A model generated the notes under the pieces. It was not told where the DNA came from. It did no database searches and saw only the letters and a list, made by a program, of their open reading frames with translations. DNA of 64,000 nt from Diabrotica undecimpunctata. Taxonomy: Eukaryota; Arthropoda; Insecta; Coleoptera; Chrysomelidae. Location: assembly GCF_040954645.1 (NCBI RefSeq), contig NC_092807.1, forward strand, positions 79,320,017-79,384,016. The letters are read 5' to 3'. Below, piece after piece: positions 1 through 12,398 of the stretch; position 1 is the stretch's first letter, and every line of letters starts with the position of its first letter. The translations under genes were made by a program, and so were the position numbers.

Positions 1-1290
1 TTCCATTCTCCATCGTTTAGTCCTCTCTTACTCATGGCGTCGTCTACTTCGTTCCTCCAGGATTTTCGGGGTCGTCCTCTTTTCCTCCTTCCTATGGGAA
101 TCCATTCGGTTATTCTTTTTATCCATCTGCTGTCGCTAGCTCTTCTTACATGTCCATACCACTTTAGTCTTTTTTGTTCTATATATGTTAGTATGTCTGT
201 TTCTATTGATGTTCTTTGCTTTATTTCGTCATTATTTCTCCTATCCATTCTTGTTACTCTGCAGAATCTTCGCAGACATTCCAACTCTGTTGCTATTATC
301 TTACTGCTGTTTTTCTTGTTTATGATCCAATTTTCGGCCCCATATGTCATAATACTTCGCACTAATGTTTTATAAATCTGCGTTTTTGTCTTCATATTTA
401 GGTGTCTATCCCACCATACTGAGTTAAGTTGTCGGATTGCCGTTCTTGTTTGTCCTAATCTTTGTGTAATTTCTTCCTCTGTTGTTGCCTTTTTCGTGAT
501 TATAAACCCCAGGTATTTGAATTTATCCTTTCCTTTGATTGTTACGTTGTCATCAATCTGTAGATCTTCTATGTCTTCTTCACTTGTAGATAGGTACTCT
601 GTTTTCGCGAGGTTAATATCTAGGCCAGCCTTGGTATATTCTTCTTGTAGTTTCTTCATCATGTAGCTGAGGTCGTCTTGGTCTTGCAGGAGCCCTTTTG
701 TTGTGGTGAAGTCTCCTATGATTCTTGTTCCCATTTTAATGGACACTTTATTTTCTTTATACAGAGCTTTTGTAGCTTCTATGAGTTCCGTCTGTATTTC
801 TAATTTGTACATTGCCTCCCATAGTTCTGACCTTGGTACAGAGTCATACGCCTTTCTCAGATCCACAAATGCCAAGTGTATATCTCTATTTTTTGCTTTT
901 TTCTTTTCCAACAGTTGTTCCAGTGTGTATATGTGGCCTATGCATGATCTTCCTGCCGTGAAGCCTGCCTGATCCTCCCCGATTTTGCCTTTTATCGCTT
1001 GCTCTATCTTTTCTCGCAGTATCTTCCCATATAATCTTCCTATTGATGATATTACGCTTATTCCTCTGTAGTTTTCGCATCGTTTTCTATCTCCTTTCTT
1101 AAATATAGATGTCATATATGCCGCCGTCCATTCCTTTGGGAGCTGTTCTCCATTTATGGCTTTCTGAAATATCCATTGTATCATCCGGTGTAATTTTTTT
1201 GATCCGTATTTTATAAGCTCAGGTGAGATGCCTCCAGGTCCCGGTGCTTTCTTATTTTTGATTGCTTTTATGGCCGTTCTCATTTGCAAT
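1..1290 (-). pseudogene. Non-LTR retrotransposon reverse transcriptase, decayed C-terminal part
   Basis: Read on the minus strand with a few frame changes, this gives the second half of an endonuclease/reverse-transcriptase type polyprotein. Recognisable blocks in order are KKAPGPGGISPELIK (about 1250), ENYRGISVISSIGRLYGKI (about 1070), EDQAGFTAGRSC, VDLRKAYDSVPR, then TTKGLLQ joined directly to DQDDLSYMMKKL (about 690), followed by KFKYLGFIITKK, TYGAENW and a basic tail GRRKRGRPRKSW near base 45. The stretch that should lie between GLLQ and DQDD, which holds the FADD catalytic motif, is missing. It would have copied element RNA into DNA at a nicked target. It is a dead copy that continues past the left edge or ends just outside it. 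The clade is uncertain (RTE- or Jockey-like). Confidence 0.8.
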
Positions 1291-1334
1291 TGTATATACC
1301 ATTAATGTATAACATATCAGATAGAGACAAATGT

Positions 1335-1441
1335 TTTGGTACAGGATAAGTTTTTATTTCAAAAAATTTTATTCCAAATCCTTTATAAAAGGTATATAAT
1401 AAAATACCTAAACGGGCTATATCACAAATACATTACAGAGG
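1335..1441 (-). mobile_element. Inverted fragment of Penelope-like 5' leader
   Basis: Reverse-complemented, this stretch matches the leader at about 5640-5715 of the Penelope fragment downstream. Both contain a run through tatttgtgatatag, gtattttattatatacc and ttttataaaggatttg. It lies opposite in orientation to that fragment, with the old I-like element between them. Inverted tips of this kind are common at the 5' side of Penelope insertions. Confidence 0.65.
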
Positions 1442-1751
1442 TGTCAACGGGAACTGAACGAGTTAAGTTCTGTGTGTGAAGTGCCGAAATTTTGTCAATA
1501 TTTTCGGATATAAACAAAACTGTTATATCTAAAATTTGAACCATATAGTGGATGGAACACAGTGAATCGTGAAATGATGTTATAACTGACTCAAAGTGAG
1601 TTGTACATTAGTTAATTTACTTAATATTATTTAAAAAACATAACCAACAAAGATACTAGTTCTGTCAATTGTAATAAATATTGTTCTGGGCTACTAGCAT
1701 ATCATAATAGTTGCTAACTTCCTGGTTCATATAGGCAACCAGTTTTACGGC
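1442..1751. other. Unassigned AT-rich stretch before the I-like ORF1
   Basis: No reading frame or repeat was recognised. By position it may hold the 5' UTR of the I-like element that starts coding at 1752, but it does not visibly match the 5' UTR of the intact copy at 47230-47464. Confidence 0.3.
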
Positions 1752-3470
1752 ATGCCGCATTTAAATTTGCCTATAGCAAACACACTCACAAATATTAGCG
1801 ATCAAGCCATTCTCGCTTCTGACTACAGGGGCGAGATAAAATTGAATATAAGTTCTCCAACGGCAAATAACAGTAATACAACTGAAAGTAACAGCCCTCC
1901 AGTTTCATATGTTGCTGCTGCTAGATCTATACCTAAAACTACGTACCCAAAAAAAAAGCAGGCTATAGTGTTTTATATAACTGATAACAATCTTGAATTA
2001 TTTGACTACGTCAAAACAATTGGAAATATTATTGGACCGAAAAACATCAGCTTCGCTTCCAGAATCTCGAACAACCGATTGTGCATTTACCTAAACAATA
2101 TAGAATGTGTGGACCTATTACTAACAAATAATCCTGTTGTTAGCGTAGGAGACGTAGACCATAATATTAGAAGACTAGTTACACCAGCTAAACGTCTAGT
2201 TATATCAAATATATGCCCATCTATTCCACATGAGCTTATAGAGTGAGCACTCAAAGATTATAGCCTACAGATTGCTTTACCCATCTCGTTCCTAAGGGCA
2301 GGAATTCCAGGCGACGAGTATAACCATATTCTTTCCTTTCGTAGACAGGTCTACATAGTCCCACCCAATGATAACTACAAGATCCAAACTTCATTGGTCA
2401 TTCTATTTGAAGGTAATGTACATCACATATTTTTGTTTACCGATAAAATGCTCTGTTTTTTATGCAAACATTCTGGACATGTAGCTAACAATTGCCGAAA
2501 TACAAATCTCCCTTCAGTTTCTACAGAAAATCCATCAACAACTGAAGAAATACTATCCTCACCTGTCCCTGGAATAAAGAGAGCCTTTTCGAATTCAGTA
2601 GATTCCAACGTAATCAACGTGTTAGAAACACAGGAAGAAATTTCACCTGCAATGCCTCTTCCTTATCAAGATACAAACAGAAAACCAACGAAACAAGCTA
2701 GGAAGAAGTTAAAAAAAGATTCGTCTGATAGTTCCAAAATCACGGATGCCTCAAAAGAAGCAATAAAAGACTGTTTTAGTAAGTCATCACACTCTTTTTC
2801 CACTTCTGTAGATAATTTCATAAGCTTTCTTGAAAATAGTTACGGTAGTAGCAATCTATTATCTGAAGCCCAACAGTTTACATATGACATCAAATCATTA
2901 CTCTCTGACATGTATAATATTTATTCTTTTCTAATAGATCTTCTTCTTCTTAAAGTGCCTATCCGTTCCGGACGTTGGCGATCATCACGGCTATCTTCAC
3001 TTTGCTTATTGCAGCGCGGAACAGTTCAGTGGTAGTCGTGTTATAGCACTTTCGCAAATTTTGAAGCCAGGAAATGCGTCTTCTTCCCGGTCCTCTCTTA
3101 CCATTTACTTTCCCTTGGAGAATCAGCTGGAGAAGGCCGTAACGTTCTTGATTTCTCATTACATGACCTAGATATTCCAACTTTTTAGTTTTGACGGTCA
3201 TGAGAATTTCACATTCTTTCCCCATTCTACGCAGGTCCTTCACATTAGTAACTCTGTCAACCCAGGATATACGTAAGATGCGCCTTACAGATAGCCTCTA
3301 ACAGATAGGTCACTAAATACAGATTTACAAGAATATCAAAAAAACTCAAACAAGATTTTCAGTTTAACACAGCAGACTCAGTGAGCATCAATTCCCTGTC
3401 ATCACTGGAACCTCCGGATGAGGAATATCTCTCAGATACCTCCCAACATTCCCAAAAATCCTCTTTTTAA
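1752..3470 (+). pseudogene. I-like element copy 1, ORF1 (gag-like), broken
   Basis: This is the nucleic-acid-binding ORF1 of an I-like non-LTR retrotransposon of the same family as the intact copy at 47465-48808. Shared blocks include SYVAAARS, KKKQAIVFYI, FDYVKTIGNI, SRISNNRLCIYL, IRRLVTPAKRL and SNICPSIPHELIE. A CCHC knuckle CFLCKHSGHVANNC (C-X2-C-X4-H-X4-C) is encoded near 2448-2490. One in-frame TGA stands at 2244-2246; the frame is otherwise open from 1752 to about 2938, where a foreign minus-strand insert begins. The C-terminus resumes near 3295 (SDRSL) and decays to a double stop TAATAA near 3468. Its role was to coat element RNA. It cannot make full-length protein now. Confidence 0.85.
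2939..3293 (-). mobile_element. 5'-truncated non-LTR insert with AAG tail
   Basis: The minus strand encodes the end of an endonuclease/reverse-transcriptase polyprotein: KKLEYLGHVMRN, LLQLILQGKVNGKRG, GRRRISWLQNLR, ELFRAAISK, MIANVRNG. The 3' end of the insert is on the left and finishes in an aagaagaag tail. The insert splits the ORF1 of the surrounding I-like element. Short similar sequences ctaatagat (left) and ctaacagat (right) may be a mutated target duplication. Only about 350 bases survive, as expected for a 5'-truncated copy made by target-primed reverse transcription. Confidence 0.8.
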
Positions 3471-4797
3471 TAAATTTCAATCTAATTCAATGGAATTGTG
3501 ATGGGTTTTACCCTAGACTTCAACACCTTTAAAAGTTAATTCTTGATACTACTGCCGACATAGTATGTTTACAAGAAACGAATTTCAAATCTGACACGCA
3601 AAAGACTTCTAAATGGTTTTGTAAATTTCAGTTTGTAGTATTTATATTCCTCCAAATTATAGTTAATCCGAAGCTGATTTAGTGGACCTCATATACCAAC
3701 TTCCTTCACCTTTCCTTCTTGTTGGAGATTTCAATGCCCACAATACATTGTGGGGTTCTAAAAAAACCTTCGGCCGGGGAAAGACTGTCGAAAATGTATT
3801 AAATATTACCGATACTTGTATGACGAATAATCATTCTAAAACTCATTTTAATATTGCTACTGGTACATTCTTCCAATAGATTTAAGTTTATGCCACCCAA
3901 AAATAAATCCTAACCTCACATGGAAACCAGCTGACTATCTTTATGACAGTAATCATTTTCCTATTTTAATATCTGAAAAATCTGCAAAACATTTCGACTC
4001 CTTTAAAAAATGGAACATTTTCAATGCCAACTGGGATGGCTTTCGATTATATACTGAAAGTAAACTAAATCAGCTGCAGTTATCAGAAGATGCAAATGAA
4101 AATATCGGCGCTTTCAATAACTGTATAATCTCCGCTGCTGAGGCAAATATCGGACAAATAGCAATTTCTTCGTCTCGTAAAACAACACCTTGGTGGAATA
4201 AAAGATGCTCTCTGGCTATACAATGAAGTAAGGCAGCACTAAACAAATACCGTAGAGACAGTAGTAAAGAAAATTTAATTACCTTAAAAAAACTGAGAGC
4301 CAAATCTAAGTATATAATTAAACAAAGCAAAAAAGACTTTTGGAAAGAACACGTCTCATCCATAAATAGTGACGCTCCTTCTAGCAAAATTTGGAAAAAA
4401 ATTAAACACATGACAGGAAAGAAAACTTATTCAAAAATTTCTGCCATACTTACTCAAAACAGCACAGTCACTTGTAGTCAACAAATTGTTAACATCTTGG
4501 GTGAAACTTTTCATAAGAAAGCAACAAATAGACTTGCTTCAAATTGGCAGCTTCCCATGTCTACTAATCTAAACTCCAGTATATCTGATAGCAGAAAATC
4601 CGACCAAATTTCTCTAAATATGCCGTTTACATTACAAGAATTATCAGACACATTGTACTGTTGCAAAAATTCAGCTGCAGGTCCAGATAACATTCTTTTT
4701 ATTTTTATTAAAAATCTTTCAAGGCCTAGCCTAGCTAAACTGCTGGAAATTTACAATTTAGTATGGACCAAAAAATCATTTCCAAATTTGTGGCAAA
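3470..4797 (+). pseudogene. I-like element copy 1, ORF2 (endonuclease and start of RT), decayed
   Basis: ORF2 begins around the IQWNCDG block of the AP-like endonuclease (about 3485) and shows QETNFKS, VGDFNAHNTLWGSKKTFGRG (about 3720-3780), DSNHFPIL, TPWWNKRCSLA and, near 4660, CKNSAAGPDNI of the RT fingers. Several frame changes, stops and an internal loss in the endonuclease make it non-functional. As in the intact copy, no AUG precedes the endonuclease. At about 4797 the frame runs straight into Penelope coding sequence, so the RT catalytic core, RNase H and 3' end are absent. The reading frame 4410-4928 is therefore a chance chimera of two unrelated elements. Confidence 0.85.
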
Positions 4798-5752
4798 ATG
4801 TAACTGCGTTCCGCAGAGACTCTACCACCAAACCCAATTACGTTTCACTTCCATACCAACATGAGAGTCTTTCTGGAGATATTCGAAATTTAATCAAACG
4901 TTCGGTTGAAAATATACGTTTCTTTTAAAGTACCCAATAACTTGGGTCAGTATATATCCAATTTCAAAGACTCTATCGATTACATGAACCGTAGGCGTGT
5001 TTATTATAGTTAAGAACATGTAAATTTAGACAAATGTATAGTTGGTTGCCTATCGATACCTACAAAATTTCATGTACTCCAGTCTATCTACATTAATTTA
5101 TAAAACAAATTTTTTCACTGTTTATCAACATAAATATAGGACAAATTCACATTACAAACTACAACATTGATGATTTATACTGTTATATTATTATAATTTT
5201 AACTTATTCAATTTTAAATAATGCTGGCTTCTGTCATTTTTAGACAACTACCGTAAGTTGCACTGACTGTTTTGTTCCGACATCCATCCTAACATGTCAA
5301 TATTGTCTTTTTTATCAGTTGTTATCAACAGGTCCTCGAAGACACTTTGTCTCAGGACCATGTAACCTATATAGAGCCATACGTTGCCATGTTACCAATT
5401 CCAACGGTAACTTCAACATCCTAATTTGCAATAATATATAATGTAACATATCTATAAATTTATAACATTTAACGGGTTTTCACCCATTTATTTTAGTGGC
5501 TTATAGCATGTATACCTCGTAAGTATTAACCACATTTTGCATAACCTTAGTCAACATTTTCAATTTTACGTTCTTTTTAATTAAAGTGGTTATATACTTT
5601 CAAGTTACACTGATGATGTAATTTACATTCTGAAAACGTTCTATAATATATTTGTGATATAGTTCGTTTGGGTATTTTATTATATACCTTTTATAAAGGA
5701 TTTGAAATAAAAATTCGTGATACATGCTATACAGCGAGCTACAGGAACTTAG
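4798..5752 (+). mobile_element. Penelope-like element, 3' fragment plus leader of a following unit
   Basis: The first 220 bases match the region before the GIY-YIG domain of the Penelope element at 12000-12210, for example RRDSTTKPNY, LPYQHESLSGDIR, IKRSVEN and a damaged YMNRRRVYY. After an untranslated stretch it shares with the 9670-9960 region the run acgggttttcaccca, the CTGATGA...GAAA motif (5610-5635), the leader tattttattatatacc and the block tatacagcgagctacagg. It therefore passes from the 3' end of one unit into the 5' leader of another, a tandem arrangement, and then ends. It is a second Penelope family, clearly diverged from the one at 8.2-14 kb, and it is 5' truncated. Confidence 0.8.
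5610..5640 (+). ncRNA. Hammerhead-like motif in Penelope terminal region
   Basis: CTGATGA is followed by a short self-complementary stretch and then GAAAACG. This is the order of the hammerhead core (CUGANGA, stem II, GAAA). The equivalent stem in the other Penelope copy (9826-9858) has a different sequence but can also pair. One extra base follows the CTGATGA box and no cleavage triplet could be confirmed, so activity is uncertain. Confidence 0.4.
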
Positions 5753-6040
5753 TTTTCTAGTGGATTTTGAAGTTTTTTCTTTTTATTTTATGACTATATC
5801 TGTTTTCCATTACATTAAAACATCAACATAAAAAACAGATATTCTTAAAAATTTATTAATTTCTGTAATTTATAAAATTTGGGGAATCACAGAGGTATAA
5901 TATATTATATAGATTTAAGTCATCACTGCCATTGTGATGGTCTTCACCTGTATGCCTGTATAGGAATCTGTATCCACGAAACTAGGTTCCATGGCTTGCT
6001 TGCTAAAGTAGTTAGGTATTATTGACTGACACGTTATGTA
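5753..6040. other. No gene recognised
   Basis: AT-rich sequence between the Penelope fragment and the small inverted-repeat element. I see no open frame or repeat here. Confidence 0.5.
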
Positions 6041-6489
6041 AAATAAAGTTTTATTTTGAGAATGCAGTCATTAATAGGGCAGGAACCATAATAACAATCA
6101 AGAGCTAGTTATCAACAACAAAAAATATAATAAACATAATCGAGTGTCTTTTTGACATAAATCAAACATCAATATAATAATCAATGTCATAATGAATTTA
6201 TACAAAATTGAATAAAATTAAAATATTGTACTTACATAACTATATAATTTTAATAAGTTAAGTTTTAATGTTTTGTCAATTTAAAAATTTAATGGATTAA
6301 CCTCATGTTGTAAGCTTTTATACTAGTTTTATACAATGTTATTTAATTATAATTTCATTGTATTTACTGATATCATATTTTAGCATATCCTGAAGAAGCA
6401 AATACATTTTGCGAAAGCTTGATTAAAGAACAAAGAGTTTCACTTTCCTGCCCTATTAATGACTGCATCCTCAAAATAAAACTTTATTT
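6041..6489. mobile_element. MITE-like element with 45-bp terminal inverted repeats
   Basis: The left arm 6041-6085 and right arm 6445-6489 are inverted copies with about one mismatch. Each contains AAATAAAGTTTTATTTTGAG and then ATGCAGTCATTAATAGGG. A TA dinucleotide flanks both ends, as expected for a mariner-type target duplication. The 449-base interior has no coding frame. Near the right arm (about 6390-6418) is CTGAAGA, a short stem, then GAAAGC, again in hammerhead-like order. Its autonomous partner is not evident in the window. Confidence 0.65.
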
Positions 6490-7859
<1,370 letters not shown>

Positions 7860-8140
7860 AATCCAAATCAGATTCAGAAGATGAACTTTCAGAACCAAGA
7901 TTTATAATAACGGGCTCGATCATTTTATCAGTAATATTGTCCAGCTTCCACATTTTTTCCTCTTCTTTAATAGTTTGATTTACTGCCTTTTCCCAGTTTT
8001 CAGGTTTTACATTATTTACGGCCTCCAAAAACAACTGTTTAACATCATGAATTTTAAAAGTGGTATTTTTTCTTGAAACTTCACTCCTTATCTGTGCCCA
8101 TACCAGTTCAATCGGGTTTAATTCACAATGATATGGTGGG
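7860..8140 (-). pseudogene. DDE transposase C-terminal relic (Tc1/mariner/IS630-like)
   Basis: The minus strand reads PPYHCELNPIELVWAQIRSE, then VSRKNTTFKIHDVKQL, an acidic stretch with EEEKMWKLD and an end rich in Ser and Glu (SESSSESDLDL). The P-Y-x-x-x-L-N-P-I-E-x-x-W block holds the last acidic residue of the DDE/D triad in Tc1/mariner-like transposases. The rest of the gene is missing, because the Penelope element interrupts it on the left of the block as read on the minus strand. Only about 93 codons remain and no terminal repeats were located. Confidence 0.65.
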
Positions 8141-8151
8141 GATCATATGGT

Positions 8152-8230
8152 TACATAATATACCTCAAAATTTTTTGAGGTATATTATGTAACAAAGAGA
8201 CATAAGTTACATAATATACCTCAAAAATTT
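8152..8230. repeat. Palindromic 5' junction of the Penelope insertion
   Basis: The sequence gttacataatatacctc followed by ttttttgaggtatattatg forms a near-perfect hairpin. The right arm (about 8169-8202) is the reverse complement of element bases 12360-12391, and the same bases then appear again in direct orientation from about 8205. The 5' end of the insertion therefore consists of a short inverted copy of the element joined to a direct copy. Confidence 0.75.
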
Positions 8231-9845
8231 TTTCTAAAATTAGATCTATATGAAGACTTGGAAATAGTCAAAGAAAAGCAAAGAAGCCCCAACTGCGTTA
8301 ATCGTCATGTTTCTTTCAACCGTGACTTTCAACCCTTACACCGACAACTCTTCTCATAACCCACACTTCTCAAATTCGCCTTATCTTCTTTATCTGACCT
8401 TCCTCTATAAACGTCAACACCTTAATCCTTTTCAACAATTGTCGCTTTTAAACAACCATTCTCTTTACACTATTGTCACAACCCTCCCTCCAAAATTTTT
8501 CCGCCCCTATTGTTAACTTCATAACCTACCATATCTATCATACCTCACTATTCCATCATTTTTACAATCTTCACGCTTACATCATATTTCTGTCCATTAA
8601 TTTTTCTTTTGCTAGTTCTCTGTTATTTCATATATCTACCATCCACTCATTAGTTCTAAACTCAGTAACCTTTTAAACACAACCGAACAATTCATCAGAA
8701 TTCACTATTTCCCACTTTACCAAAACCCTTAATCAACCTTTGCTCCACTCTGTTAGTCAACAACTTAGTACAGCACATTCATAAATAAAATTTCAGGCTT
8801 TTATGTACCGATTTTAATACAACCAAAATATATTTTGTTCAGGGTGCTAGATGCTTTAAGCATGAAGGACCTCTACTATCTCTAATTTGTTGATCAACTC
8901 ATTTATTTTCCTTTAACCCCCTCTCCTTTATTCTTTAGTCATTTCCTTTACTTTTACTCTTATCAAGTCTCTGATGAGCTCATCCTTTTCAATTGTAAAT
9001 TAATTCCATATGTTTTAAATTTAATTTCTTCAGCCGGAAGATTTTTTAATCCCTTTTCTCAATCTATTGGACTCACTCATATTAAACCTTTTTACCATAC
9101 AAGCAGTATTAAACACTTCCATTTAAATACGAAGTCTTACATTAGCTGCAAATATATTCTATTCGATTTTCCTTGTCCTAGATGTGAGCAACATAAAAGG
9201 TAAATTCCATATATTTAAGCTAATTTGTCACAAATTACACTTTTTAGACCACACTCCATACGACAAAGAGTAACATAAGCTGCCTAATGCATACGTCATC
9301 CTCTCAAACATGACCTTTAAAAACATCAGTAATTTTACATCTTTTATATCCAATATTAAATAATTAAAAAAAAAAATTTAAATCCCAACATCTCTGGATT
9401 ACTGTTATCATTTTAACATCAAGTTTTGAATCTTTTGGCTGTAGTAATCCTATGTTTAAATAATATTGTTTCATGGTACACTGAGATTTAGTTTTTGACA
9501 CCGCTCGTGGGTATCTTGTCAATCAGTTACCAGCTGAAGTCCGTTTGAAGAGGTTTACTCTCCGGACAGTAAAACTCACTTAAAGCATGGGTGTATGTTA
9601 CCTGAAGTAAAATTTAATTAAAATATTAAAGATCAAATAATATTATCAACATTATGTACTATCTTCGGTAACACAATATATTTTAAAGGGTTTTTACCCA
9701 AATATTTTGGTGGCTCAGGCATGGTAACCTGTAAGTATAACCATTTTGCTTTTTTAACCTTAGTCAAAATTTTAAACCACGTTTACTTTAATTAAATGGT
9801 CTATACTTATTTTAGGTATTTTAACCTGATGATGGAACTGTTGTT
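8203..9845 (+). repeat. Penelope terminal direct repeat, left copy (pLTR)
   Basis: About 1.64 kb, nearly identical to 12361-14010 with scattered single-base differences. It begins inside the last codons of the element reading frame and holds the whole 3' untranslated region. It is best read as the 3' part of an upstream tandem unit, which acts as the leader and probable promoter of the full unit to the right. It contains no real gene; the small frame at 8307-8516 is repeated identically at 12468-12677 because the DNA is duplicated. Confidence 0.85.
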
Positions 9846-9858
9846 CCGAAAACGTTCG
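9826..9858 (+). ncRNA. Hammerhead-like motif at the Penelope unit junction
   Basis: CTGATGA (9826-9832), one unpaired base, a perfect 5-bp stem GGAAC/GTTCC with loop TGTT (9834-9847), then GAAA and a possible 3-bp stem ACG/CGT. Penelope-like elements are known to carry hammerhead ribozymes in their terminal repeats. The right-hand repeat stops at 14010 in the middle of this motif, so the complete motif exists only where two units abut. Self-cleavage is an inference. Confidence 0.5.
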
Positions 9859-9932
9859 TGTTTTTAATGTAGCCCTTTTAGGGTTTTTATAAAATATACC
9901 CATATACAAAGATTAACCTCTTTTTTTGATAC

Positions 9933-12398
9933 GTGGTATACAGCCAGCTGCAGGAATTATTTTCCTTGTGGATTTTGTTAATTGACGGTATGGTCAACCT
10001 GGCTCTTCAATACATGCGCTTAGCCACTAAAAGATGTACTCTCAAGTTGGATATATATTTCATCTCACAATGTATCAAATACAAAGTTTTTCCAACCTTT
10101 TGTAAAATTAAAACTCCAGGAAATGTTCCAGCCACCTTAAGGAACACCTTTCAACTAAAAATCCTAGAGAAGGAGATTTGCAACCATTATGGAAAACTTA
10201 ACTTTTTAAACTGTAAACTTAAGGTAACATATGACTTTTTAGTTGAATCCATAGGTTTTGATAACTTAAGTAACCTTCTGAATGATGTTCAGGACAAAAT
10301 TGACAGTATATCCTCTATTAAATTCAGTAAACTTAAATCTAAACTCAATAAACTCACTAGTAATACATCTAATTCACAAAATAATAACAGTAACAAGAAC
10401 AAAACTAAATTTTCTAATTTCCAATTTCACCCTAGGCTCAAAAATCTATCCTCAGCAATTTTTGATAAAAAATGAACTCAACTTGTTGAATCTAGGTCTC
10501 AAATACTCCATTCCTAGGAAGGTTTCTGAAAAGGACCTCCAGAGTCTCTCCATTGAGCTAGATGTTATCATCCAGAATCTCTCAGTCCCTCTAAACCAAA
10601 AAACTTCAATTAGAAACTCTTGCTACAAAACTATCTATAAATTCAAAAACAAAAATTTTCCATCATCTTCTACTTCTTTCAATTTCTCTACTTCCAACAT
10701 TCCATATAACACATCCAATAACTCATTATCCATCAACCTAATTTCTACTTCTCAAAATTACTCATTCAATGTTCCTTTTCCACAATTTTCAGACAAAAAA
10801 CAGAAAGACCAACTCCATATCCTTAAGTCTATCCAAAACAAAATTAAATCCCATAATCTAATTATTAGTAAAGCAGACAACGGCAATTGCCTAGTCATTC
10901 TAGATCAAAAACTATACAACGACAATGTCACCACATTTCTTTCCGATAACAATTTCACTCTACTCCCCGAAGATCCAACAAAAAAGTTCATTAACAAAAT
11001 CAAACCACCAATAAACTTTTTACAGAATTTCTTTCAAAACACGATGCTCCATATTATAAAATACCTAGTAACCCATTAACACCCAGATTGTATGGTTTAC
11101 CTAAGATACACAAAGAGGGAATTCCCATTCGTCCCGTTATTAGTTTTATAAATACTCCAGTTTCTATCCTGTCAAAATTCATATTGAATCTCATTAACAA
11201 TATGACGAACTTCACCCCTCGCTTTTCAGTCAAAAATACAATTCATCTAGTCAACAATCTCCAACAAATAAATCTTCATCCCAACATCACAATGCTTTCA
11301 TTTGATGTCAGCAATCTGTTTACTTCAGTCCCCAAACAAGAAACTATTAATCTGGTCCACTCTCTTCTACGAGCAAATTCTATCACTATGTCTACCACTA
11401 ACTCAATTATTCAATTATTACAAACTTGTCTAGCTCAAGACTTTTTTGTTTTCAATAGTAAATTTTACAGACAGCCAGATGGCTTATCCATGGGTAGTTG
11501 CCTTTCCCCTCTCCTAGCTGATATATTTATGGATCACTTAGAATCCACACACATTATAAAAAATCCTGAAATTCTCCATTGGTTTCGATATGTTGATGAC
11601 TGTTTAGTCTTCATATCAGGTAACTCGAATTCAGCTGATCTATTACTCTCTAAAATAAATCAAATCCATCCAAACATAAAGTTCACTATGGAACTAGAGT
11701 CGTCTCAATCTATTAATTTTCTCGACCTTACTATTACCAGATTAAACGACCATTTCGATTTCAGTATCTATAGGAAACCTACACAAACCGACCATATCAT
11801 ACCTTTATCTTCCAACCACCCAATGTCACATAAATATGCAGCCTTCCACAGTTATATTTACCGCCTAGAAACAATTTCACTATCACAATCCAACTACCAC
11901 ACAGAACTCAATATTCTAAAGCAAATAGCATCCAACAATGGGTATGACCCCAACCTCATTAACAAACTTATTCATAAGAGACAACTTAAACTATTAAGAG
12001 AGGCTGCGTTCCCCAGAGACTTGACCATTAAACCTCATTATGCTTCCTTACCATACCTTCAAGAACGTCTTTCCGGAGATATCAGATATATCCTAAAAAG
12101 ATCTGTTGAGAATACTCACATTTCTTTTAATGTCCTGAACAATCTAGGACAATGTTTAACAAATTCAAAAGATTGCATCAACTATATGGATCGTAGTGGT
12201 GTTTACAAATTACAGTGCTCTGATTGTGATGCTACATATATAGGTAGAACCTGTAGATCACTAACTTCCCGTTCACTAGAACACACTAAAAAAGAGAGCA
12301 CTTCCACCTTCTCACAACATCTCGCACAACATAAACATACCCTCAACATACCAGAAGACGTCTCTTTGTTACATAATATACCTCAAAAAATTTTCTAA
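9933..12398 (+). pseudogene. Penelope reverse transcriptase with GIY-YIG endonuclease, two frameshifts
   Basis: The protein is spread over three frames: 9933-10475, about 10470-11079, and 11088-12398. The N-terminal part has a Lys/Asn-rich linker. RT motifs are SKADNGNCLVILD, YGLPKIHKEGIPIRP, LSFDVSNLFTSVP, GLSMGSCLSPLLADIFMDH, the catalytic FRYVDDCLVF (about 11590) and NFLDLTITRL. The C-terminal third has GVYKLQCSDCDATYIGRTCR with SLEH, a GIY-YIG nuclease carrying the C-X2-C pair usual in animal Penelope proteins. The enzyme nicks DNA and primes reverse transcription, and the fold is close to telomerase RT. The frame changes near 10470 and 11080 disable it; all catalytic motifs are otherwise present. 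Confidence 0.9.

Noticed and set aside
34..375. 113-codon membrane-like frame on the plus strand
   Set aside because: It is antisense to the C-terminal part of the minus-strand RT relic; the hydrophobic look comes from the complementary strand.
4410..4928. 172-codon frame as a distinct gene
   Set aside because: It is a chance join of I-like RT sequence (to about 4797) and Penelope sequence (from about 4798).
8307..8516. 69-codon frame repeated identically at 12468-12677
   Set aside because: Identity comes from the duplicated Penelope terminal repeat; no coding features, and the region is untranslated in the element.
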